A stretch of 64,000 nt of DNA, taken from NCBI RefSeq assembly GCF_020523985.1, contig NZ_JAIVKM010000008.1, positions 124,001 to 188,000 on the forward strand, written 5' to 3'. This stretch comes from Mangrovibacter yixingensis (GTDB lineage: Bacteria; Pseudomonadota; Gammaproteobacteria; Enterobacterales; Enterobacteriaceae). Shown one piece after another: positions 58,127-64,000 of this stretch (the stretch's first letter is position 1; each line of letters starts with the position of its first letter). The notes under the pieces were generated by a model. That model did no database searches, had not been told where the DNA came from, and saw only the letters and a list, made by a program, of their open reading frames with translations. Both the position numbers and the translations under genes were made by a program.

Positions 58127-59773
58127 TTAGCTACGCTCAATCAGCAATGTTTCCAGCAGATCGAGGTCATGGACCATTTTTAGTAGGGTTTCATTACTGA
58201 TCTGTTTAGTCGCCCGCAGGTGGTAAAGTTCTGCCCGTTCAGAGCGCAATGCAGTAAGGCGCAAGCGCCGCTCAAGGTTTTCTTCCTGTGCTGTGCTTGT
58301 GTCATCACTGCGGCCACCGGCCCTGCGCCGCAGGTTGCCGATAACTCTGGAGCTTACTTCCCGGATAACTTCGTCATCGATATTCTCTTTGCTATCTGCC
58401 GCCAGCCTTTCCGCCATTTTCTGCACAGTTACAATAGCCACCTCGGCCGTTGCAGACCGGGCAATACGTTCTTCACGGGAAATCAGCGCATGGTCTGTAA
58501 CGGTGATGTGGCGCAGTAATAATGGCAACATCACCACCCCAACGACCAACGAGAAAAGAATCACGCCAGCGGAAATAAACACCATTTCATAACGTGCCGG
58601 GAACAGTGAGCCATCTTTGAGAAACAGAGGGATAGCAAGAACACCAGCCAGAGTCAGCGCCCCACGGACACCAGCAAAAGCGGCGATAGATAACTCGCGG
58701 GTACTCCAGTCAGAAAATGACATGGGGTTATTTTTCAAAAAGCGCAAACTGAACCGTTTCATCACCCACAGCCAGATAAAGCGCACGGCTATCAGGGCGA
58801 TATAAATCACCACGATATCAGCAAACAGCATCCACACTTCCACGTTCGGGTCGGCACTGGCCGTTGCCAGAGACGTTTCCATAATGCCCGGTAACTGCAG
58901 CCCTAACAGTAAGAAGACCATGCCATTAAACACAAACTCCAGCATGGCCCAGACACTGTTCGCCCGCAGTCGCATCGCCAGTGGCGCAGTACGCATCACA
59001 CCGGAACGGGTTATCGTCATCCCGGCAGCCACCGCCGCGAGGATACCTGAAACACCGAAATGCTCGGCAATGAGATAGGAGGCAAACGGCAGCAGGAAAA
59101 GCAGCAAAATTTGCGTTGCCGGTTCATCACCGCTCCAGCGGCTCATCAGACGCAGTGAACGGCCATACACCAGGCTGACAATAATCCCGGCGGCCAGCCC
59201 GCCAATGGCAACTTTCAAGAACTCAACGGTCGCACCGCCCACGGTGAACACCATTGTTCCCATCACCACCGCGACAGCAAATTTCAGTGAGACCAGGCCG
59301 GAAGCGTCGTTCATCAGCGCTTCCCCTTGCAGGATCCCCATAATTTTTTTCGGAATGCGCCCTTCACCAACAATTCCCGACAACGCCACGGCATCGGTAG
59401 GCGAAAGCACGGCAGCCAGCGCAAACGCCGGAACCAAAGGAATACCCGGCACCAGCCAGTAGATCAGGAAACCGATACCCGCTACCGTTATCAGCACCAA
59501 CACCAGCGCGAGACCAATAATTTCTCGGCCATGTTGTAAGAACTCCGAGGTCGGCGTTTTCCAGCCATCAGCAAACAGCAGTGGCGGGATAAACAGCACT
59601 AGAAACAGCTCCGGGTTGAAATCCACATGCAGGCCAAACTGCGGCCAGGCAAACAACGCGCCCAACGCGATTTGCATTAAAGGTAACGGAACCCGAAACG
59701 GCAACATGCGTGTCACCATCCCGGAAACGGAGACCAGTAAGGTCATAATGAGAATCGTGAAGAAAATTTCCAT
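58127..59773 (-). CDS. yjcE: YjcE, Na+/H+ antiporter (CPA1/NhaP type)
   Basis: A 548-residue cation:proton antiporter matching E. coli YjcE in length; about 12 spans with PTDAVALSGI, GEALMNDASGLV (the ND/DA core) and a cytoplasmic tail of about 150 residues rich in charged helices. The ATG at 59773 has an AGGA site. Located beside acs-actP as in E. coli. Confidence 0.92.
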   Translation of the reverse strand: MEIFFTILIMTLLVSVSGMVTRMLPFRVPLPLMQIALGALFAWPQFGLHVDFNPELFLVLFIPPLLFADGWKTPTSEFLQHGREIIGLALVLVLITVAGIGFLIYWLVPGIPLVPAFALAAVLSPTDAVALSGIVGEGRIPKKIMGILQGEALMNDASGLVSLKFAVAVVMGTMVFTVGGATVEFLKVAIGGLAAGIIVSLVYGRSLRLMSRWSGDEPATQILLLFLLPFASYLIAEHFGVSGILAAVAAGMTITRSGVMRTAPLAMRLRANSVWAMLEFVFNGMVFLLLGLQLPGIMETSLATASADPNVEVWMLFADIVVIYIALIAVRFIWLWVMKRFSLRFLKNNPMSFSDWSTRELSIAAFAGVRGALTLAGVLAIPLFLKDGSLFPARYEMVFISAGVILFSLVVGVVMLPLLLRHITVTDHALISREERIARSATAEVAIVTVQKMAERLAADSKENIDDEVIREVSSRVIGNLRRRAGGRSDDTSTAQEENLERRLRLTALRSERAELYHLRATKQISNETLLKMVHDLDLLETLLIERS

Positions 59774-60073
59774 GTTTTCCTGCGATGTATAATTGCGGGT
59801 GATTGTTATGTTAGAAGAGTGGTACAACCTGATAGTAAAGTAATTTTTACCGAGTTGAAAATCAAAGCACGTGGGATGGGTTTAGCACAGAACGTAAAAT
59901 CGAGAACGTTTACTGCACTGGCAGCAGGTTCAGTGAAGGTAACCCGAACCACATTCTGCCAGCACGGCACCTGTTGCAAGCCGTATCCGTCACAACACTA
60001 ATCTGCCAGCACAGCGCCAGTTGCGCGCCGTGTCAGCCACACAGGTTTCACTCACCAGCTGCGCCCGGCGCAC
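59774..60073. other. intergenic with two 47-bp imperfect tandem repeats
   Basis: Near 59955-60048 a unit of 47 bp is repeated twice. Each copy begins TCTGCCAGCAC and contains GTTGC and GCCGT; about three quarters of positions agree. No gene is seen. The left part carries the yjcE promoter. Confidence 0.6.
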
Positions 60074-60560
60074 GCAGGGGGCCCGGCCCCCCTGCACCCC
60101 CGTGGGTGGCTGGCAAAATCGCCGCTTCGCGGACATTCGGCTTACCCTGGCAGGCTCATCGGGTACCGCTCCGAGTCGGCCTCCTGCCTCCCGTCGCTCT
60201 GCCTGCGTCCTGCAGGCAGCCCCGGCCCGCCAGGCACGCCTCAACGATTTCGAGGCCACTAACCCCCGCGCCTGTAAGCCTTAAGCAAAACACAAAGAAA
60301 ACATACCGAATGCCTTACCCACAGCCACACCGAACAGCACAAGCATTCCCGCACCTGCAGCGCTGGCTGAGTCGCGTAAAACCGGTGAACCGGAGAAAGG
60401 AAGACAAGGTTATTCCGCCCGGATGGCGGAATAAGGCGAACCGAGGCAGGGATGCCGAGTCGAGCCGGCCGCAGGCTGACTGCCCGGAGGTGAACGCAGT
60501 GCGCAGCACCGGTTGCCCGCGAAAAACCGGATTGTTAAGGGGCGGGCCCCTTAACACGTT
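60074..60560. repeat. GC-rich palindromic block of unknown nature
   Basis: About 480 bp much richer in G+C than its surroundings, built of perfect palindromes: GCAGGGGG-CCCGG-CCCCCCTGC (60074-60095), TTATTCCGCC/GGCGGAATAA (60410-60434) and TTAAGGGG/CCCCTTAA (60535-60554). A 383-codon frame covers it but runs on into the LacI gene on the other strand and has biased composition. It may be a mobile or multicopy intergenic element or a structured RNA. I cannot name it. Confidence 0.55.
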
Positions 60561-60594
60561 CACAGGCTGTGAAGCCACATTGACCACATCACTT

Positions 60595-60720
60595 GAAGTG
60601 AACGGAAACAACCACACTGCAAGCGAATGGAACAGTCACACCAGCCCGAGTGAACGGAACTTTCACCACACTGGAAGTGAATGGAAACAGCGACACATTA
60701 CACTAAGCAAAGTGAACCGC
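60595..60720 (+). repeat. four to five degenerate repeats of AGTGAACGGAAAC type
   Basis: Units start at 60595, 60619, 60643 and 60673, with a remnant at about 60710. Each holds a core like AAGTGAACGGAAAC followed after 3-4 bases by CACAC. Unit length is 24-30 bp, so this is not a CRISPR. It lies between the GC-rich block and the end of the LacI gene. Confidence 0.7.
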
Positions 60721-60737
60721 CCCCACCACACTTACTC

Positions 60738-61688
60738 TCATCGCTTACGCATATCCGGAATAATCAAATCGCCACGGAGCACACACCCCCCCAGCATTTG
60801 CGTTTTTTCATCCAGCCAGGCCACAATCCTTGCCGCCATCGCATCCATCGAATATTCAATTGCAGGAATTGTCGGTATCCCCGGCAAATTCAGTGAACCC
60901 GCAAGGCTGAAAACCATAACATCCCCAGGCACGGATTTATTAAACGCCTGCAATTGCGGAATCACTCGCTGGGCTTCCAGCTCATTAGCAACCAATAATG
61001 CATTGAAATTAAAAGTGCTGGCATTGTTAAGCAGTTCCTGCAATGCAACAGAAGACGAGGAAGAGCCCATAAATACCAGGTTGCGATTAAACGGCAGGAA
61101 GTTTTTCTCCAGTGCCTGCTTATAACCAAGCAACACTTGTTCGGCAAAACCACTACTGAGCGGATGGATCAATGCTATCTGGTGGCGCCCCTGACTTGCC
61201 AGGTAGTTGCAGGCGGTTTCCGCCGCAAAGGCATGATCAAACTGAATATTGTTCCCATTATCTTGATCCATGCAATCAACCATGATGACGTTTTCCTGGT
61301 CGATATTCAGTGCAAAACGCGCACCGATAATCAGAATGTCATCACACAGACCACAAGAAAGCTCATTGAGCGCGCGCAGTACTTCCGCTTTCGTATTAGC
61401 AAATCGCAGCAACAAATGTTTTTGGTGGTCGCTGAGCTGCTTTTCCAGCGCATAGAGATAATCGGTGGTCTGATGAATGTTATCCTGAGCACAAATCACA
61501 CCGATGCAGCCAGTGGACTGGCTCAACAACGACTGTGCAATTACGTTGGGCCGGTAGTTCAGCTCATCAACTGCTTTTAGTACAGCCTGGCGGCTCTCTT
61601 CCTTTACACCGCGCGAACCACTCAACACCCGTGACACTGTGGCTTTAGACACCCCGGCCAGACGCGATACATCGTTGATTGTAGACAT
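60738..61688 (-). CDS. LacI-family regulator of the PTS operon
   Basis: A 316-residue repressor: the N-terminal helix-turn-helix (TINDVSRLAGVSKATVSRVL), hinge and periplasmic-binding-like effector domain are all present. The start at 61688 has a GGGGAG site. It is divergent from a cellobiose-type PTS operon, with two GalR-type operators in the gap, so it almost surely represses it. Inducer is probably a phosphorylated or free beta-glucoside. Confidence 0.92.
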   Translation of the reverse strand: MSTINDVSRLAGVSKATVSRVLSGSRGVKEESRQAVLKAVDELNYRPNVIAQSLLSQSTGCIGVICAQDNIHQTTDYLYALEKQLSDHQKHLLLRFANTKAEVLRALNELSCGLCDDILIIGARFALNIDQENVIMVDCMDQDNGNNIQFDHAFAAETACNYLASQGRHQIALIHPLSSGFAEQVLLGYKQALEKNFLPFNRNLVFMGSSSSSVALQELLNNASTFNFNALLVANELEAQRVIPQLQAFNKSVPGDVMVFSLAGSLNLPGIPTIPAIEYSMDAMAARIVAWLDEKTQMLGGCVLRGDLIIPDMRKR

Positions 61689-61785
61689 CGTTCTCCCCTG
61701 ACAAGTCTCACATAATCCCTGTAATCCTGAATGCGGCAATAATTCACCGTGCCACTTTTTTCAGTATATCGGTTTCCGTTTTTCA

Positions 61786-61802
61786 TGGAAACCGATTTTC
61801 CA
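61786..61802. promoter_or_regulatory. LacI-type operator near the regulator promoter
   Basis: TGGAAACCGATTTTCCA is a GalR/LacI-like palindrome with the central CG and one mismatched pair. It lies about 100 bp upstream of the regulator gene, with an added inverted GGTTTCC half at 61771-61777. Confidence 0.6.
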
Positions 61803-61910
61803 AACACACGCTTATTGCCGCATAAATAGTCAAAATTCGTGATGCAAATCCGATTAATCGCCCTATTAATTAGTAGAAATTGATAACTATCACACTTCCT
61901 TACCATACAA

Positions 61911-61928
61911 ATGGAAACCGGTTTCCAT
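61911..61928. promoter_or_regulatory. perfect LacI-type operator in front of the PTS operon
   Basis: ATGGAAACCGGTTTCCAT is a perfect 18-bp palindrome 53 bp upstream of the first PTS gene. Its centre and arms match the sites of LacI-family repressors. With the site at 61786 (spacing about 125 bp) it could allow looping. Confidence 0.8.
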
Positions 61929-61981
61929 ATGATATCCAATCATGAGCGAAACAACTTTCTGTCTTTGGAGGATGGTCGTCA

Positions 61982-62296
61982 ATGTTCAAGATTATGCTGT
62001 GCTGCTCTGCCGGGATGTCCACCAGTCTTCTGGTGAGGAAAATGGTTGAGGTGGCGGAAGAAAGAAATTTGCCAGTCAAGATTGATGCATATGGTGTTTC
62101 CGAGTTTGACACTCAGTTTCCACAATATCAGGTAGTGCTTCTCGGGCCACAAGTAAAATATATGTTGAAGACACTCTCTGATAAGGCCGCTACTCAGGGC
62201 ATTCCGGTGCAAGCCATCGATATGATGGATTACGGTATGCAGCGTGGCGATAAGGTACTGGATTATGCTCTGTCGCTCATCGACGCGACTCACTAA
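61982..62296 (+). CDS. PTS cellobiose/lactose-family EIIB
   Basis: A 104-residue phosphocarrier with the active-site cysteine in CCSAGMSTSLLV and the family phrase VLLGPQVKYML. It passes phosphate from EIIA to the incoming sugar. First gene of the operon, with GGAGG upstream. No EIIA gene is found before the window ends. Confidence 0.9.
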   Translation: MFKIMLCCSAGMSTSLLVRKMVEVAEERNLPVKIDAYGVSEFDTQFPQYQVVLLGPQVKYMLKTLSDKAATQGIPVQAIDMMDYGMQRGDKVLDYALSLIDATH

Positions 62297-62309
62297 GTAA
62301 GGTGAACTC

Positions 62310-63635
62310 ATGAGTTCGTTATATCAGTCAATGATTGCCTTTATTGAGCAATCTCTCACTCCTCTGGCGGGGAAACTCGGGCAGCAAAAATACATTATCG
62401 CGATTCGTGATGGTTTTACTGCCGCGCTACCCTTTATGATAATCGGCTCGTTTATGCTGGTATTTATCTTTCCACCCTTTTCGGCTGATACCACTAATTC
62501 GTTTGCCCGTGGCTGGCTGGATTTTTCCCAGACATACCGCGAGCAGCTGATGTTACCGTTTAACCTCAGCATGGGTGTGATGACATTCTTTATCTCTGTT
62601 GGCATTGGAGCCAGTCTTGGCCGCCAGTTCAACCTTGACCCAGTAATGTCAGGCCTGCTGGCATTTATGGCATTCCTGCTGGTCGCAGCGCCGTATGCAG
62701 ACGGTAAAATTTCCACTCAGTACTTATCCGGACAAGGGATTTTCACCGCCCTGATTACCGCCATCTACTCCACCCGAGTCTATGCATGGCTGAAGCAGAA
62801 TAATGTGACGATTCGCCTGCCAAAAGAAGTGCCAACCGGCGTGGCACGTTCATTTGAAATACTGATTCCGGTTCTGGTGGTCATTGCCACATTGCACCCA
62901 CTGAACTTGTTTATTGAAGCGCAAACCGGAATGATTATTCCGCAGGCGATTATGCACTTACTGGAACCACTGGTTTCCGCGTCCGACTCCTTACCTGCAA
63001 TTCTGCTCTCCGTACTACTGTGCCAAATATTCTGGTTCGCGGGCATTCACGGTTCACTGATTGTCACTGGCATCATGAACCCATTTTGGATGGCTAACCT
63101 GTCGGCAAACCAGGCTGCACTGGCTGCAGGCGTAGCTCTGCCACATGTTTACCTGCAAGGCTTCTGGGATCATTACCTGTTGATTGGCGGCGTGGGTTCC
63201 ACCTTACCACTGGCCTTTCTGTTGTTGCGCAGCCGCACCACACATCTGCGTACCATCGGCAAAATGGGCATAGTACCCAGCTTCTTTAACATCAACGAAC
63301 CTATCCTGTTCGGTGCCCCCATCATCATGAACCCGATGCTGTTTATCCCTTTCGTCTGCGTGCCGCTGGTTAACGCCGTACTGGCGTATACCGCAACCCG
63401 GCTGGGCTGGCTGGAACAGGTGGTGTCACTCACCCCCTGGACCACACCTGCACCAATCGGTGCGTCGTGGGCGGCTAACTGGGCGCTCAGCCCGGTGATT
63501 ATGTGCCTTATCTGTATGGTAGTTTCTGCTCTGATTTACCTTCCGTTTCTGCGCGCGTATGAGCGCTCTTTAATGAAAACAGAAGAGCAGAAAACACAGG
63601 CGAGAGTAGGTGCAGCAGAAACTATCAGCAACTAA
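62310..63635 (+). CDS. PTS cellobiose-family EIIC permease
   Basis: A 441-residue membrane permease with about ten spans and the EIIC family blocks GSFMLVFIFPPF, FFNINEPILFGAPIIMNPML and PWTTPAPIGASW. It imports and phosphorylates a beta-glucoside such as cellobiose or chitobiose with EIIB. Starts 13 bp after the EIIB stop with AAGGTG upstream. Confidence 0.92.
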   Translation: MSSLYQSMIAFIEQSLTPLAGKLGQQKYIIAIRDGFTAALPFMIIGSFMLVFIFPPFSADTTNSFARGWLDFSQTYREQLMLPFNLSMGVMTFFISVGIGASLGRQFNLDPVMSGLLAFMAFLLVAAPYADGKISTQYLSGQGIFTALITAIYSTRVYAWLKQNNVTIRLPKEVPTGVARSFEILIPVLVVIATLHPLNLFIEAQTGMIIPQAIMHLLEPLVSASDSLPAILLSVLLCQIFWFAGIHGSLIVTGIMNPFWMANLSANQAALAAGVALPHVYLQGFWDHYLLIGGVGSTLPLAFLLLRSRTTHLRTIGKMGIVPSFFNINEPILFGAPIIMNPMLFIPFVCVPLVNAVLAYTATRLGWLEQVVSLTPWTTPAPIGASWAANWALSPVIMCLICMVVSALIYLPFLRAYERSLMKTEEQKTQARVGAAETISN

Positions 63636-63653
63636 GACGAAGAGGTAAGAATA

Positions 63654-64000
63654 ATGAAATATGTATTCCCCGAAAATTTCTGGTGGGGCAGCGCCAGCTC
63701 CGCACTACAAAGTGAAGGCGAAGGTTATTACACCAGTAGAGGGGAGACCACATGGGATCACTGGTTTGCCAGCCAACCTAACCGGTTCCATCAGGAAACA
63801 GGGCCTCAGGATACGTCCCAATTTTACCGTCACTGGCAAGACGACATTCAGTTACTGAAGCAGCTTAATCACAACAGTTTTCGTACATCTTTAAGCTGGG
63901 CACGTCTTATCCCGAATGGCATTGGTGAAGTTAACCCCGAAGCAGTTGCCTTCTATAACCAGGTTATTAACGAGTTAATTGAACAGGGCATTACACCTTT
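63654..64000 (+). CDS. GH1 6-phospho-beta-glucosidase (truncated by window edge)
   Basis: The first 115 codons of a glycoside hydrolase family 1 enzyme, recognised by the N terminus FPENFWWGSASSALQSEGEG and DDIQLLKQLNHNSFRTSLSW. The catalytic Glu residues lie beyond the edge. Its place after EIIB-EIIC indicates that it splits the imported phospho-beta-glucoside. The AGAGG site supports the ATG at 63654. Confidence 0.9.
   Translation, partial: MKYVFPENFWWGSASSALQSEGEGYYTSRGETTWDHWFASQPNRFHQETGPQDTSQFYRHWQDDIQLLKQLNHNSFRTSLSWARLIPNGIGEVNPEAVAFYNQVINELIEQGITP

Noticed and set aside
60595-60720. CRISPR array
   Set aside because: Units are degenerate and 24-30 bp apart without unique spacers of constant size; no cas genes in the window.
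59974-61125. 383-codon plus-strand frame across the GC-rich block
   Set aside because: It runs about 390 bp into the certain LacI gene on the other strand, has low-complexity Pro/Arg/Ala composition in the GC block and no ribosome site.

Overview
The window is chromosomal DNA of an enterobacterium (Enterobacteriaceae). The reasons are near full-length matches in sequence, gene order and length to Escherichia coli K-12 style loci: phnF-P, yieE/adeP/yieH, yghU, crfC-rdcB (yjdA-yjcZ), yjdM, aer, phnO, fdhF, acs-yjcH-actP and yjcE. The genus cannot be fixed from the sequence alone. I see no rRNA or tRNA genes, no insertion sequences, no prophage genes and no CRISPR array.

Layout. 1-5.4 kb: a LysR regulator, then a four-gene operon (circularly permuted ATP-grasp, alpha-E, transglutaminase-like, Anbu-type proteasome homologue) behind a good sigma-54 promoter. 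5.4-12.2 kb (minus): a Cu(I)/Ag(I) export operon of Cus type, with a His/Met-rich leader gene, a free CusF, a TolC-type channel, a CusB with a CusF domain fused at its C terminus, and CusA. 12.4-23.7 kb (minus): a C-P lyase cluster phnFGHIJKLMNP followed by phnC-phnD and two adjacent phnE-type permease genes, the transporter part having its own Pho box. 24-36 kb: a mix of small and metabolic genes, namely a DUF1471 secreted peptide, regulators, a GNAT enzyme, a GGDEF/EAL pair, yghU, a DppA-like binding protein, a LuxR-like regulator with a Skp-like lipoprotein, and yieH/adeP/yieE. 36.5-42 kb: Rdx-type protein, Fur-box controlled hemS, an unrecognised 280-residue protein and a TonB-dependent siderophore receptor. 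42.3-51.5 kb: rdcB-crfC, yjdM, aer, phnO and the selenoprotein gene fdhF. 51.9-59.8 kb: acs-yjcH-actP, cidB-cidA with cidR, and yjcE. 59.8-60.7 kb: a non-coding GC-rich block with strong palindromes and degenerate repeats. 60.7-64 kb: a LacI regulator and a beta-glucoside PTS operon whose GH1 glucosidase runs off the window.

How the parts work together. The phn genes import phosphonates and break the C-P bond under phosphate control, with phnO (acetylation of aminoalkylphosphonates) detached about 25 kb away from the rest. The Anbu operon is a peptide or amide metabolism system that its promoter places under RpoN, probably NtrC, which would make it a nitrogen-scavenging system. FdhF with its UGA codon, SECIS and RpoN/FhlA promoter is the formate hydrogenlyase dehydrogenase. 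Acs, YjcH and ActP take up and activate acetate, and the cidAB-cidR genes next to them fit overflow-acetate physiology. Three c-di-GMP related loci (GGDEF, EAL, RdcB/CrfC) lie within 20 kb.

Most likely to repay study: the sigma-54-linked Anbu operon; the His/Met-rich copper protein and CusB-CusF fusion; the 12-G tract ahead of phnF; the GC-rich palindromic block at about 60.07-60.55 kb with degenerate repeats after it; and the perfect three-way-junction sequence at 33.3 kb.
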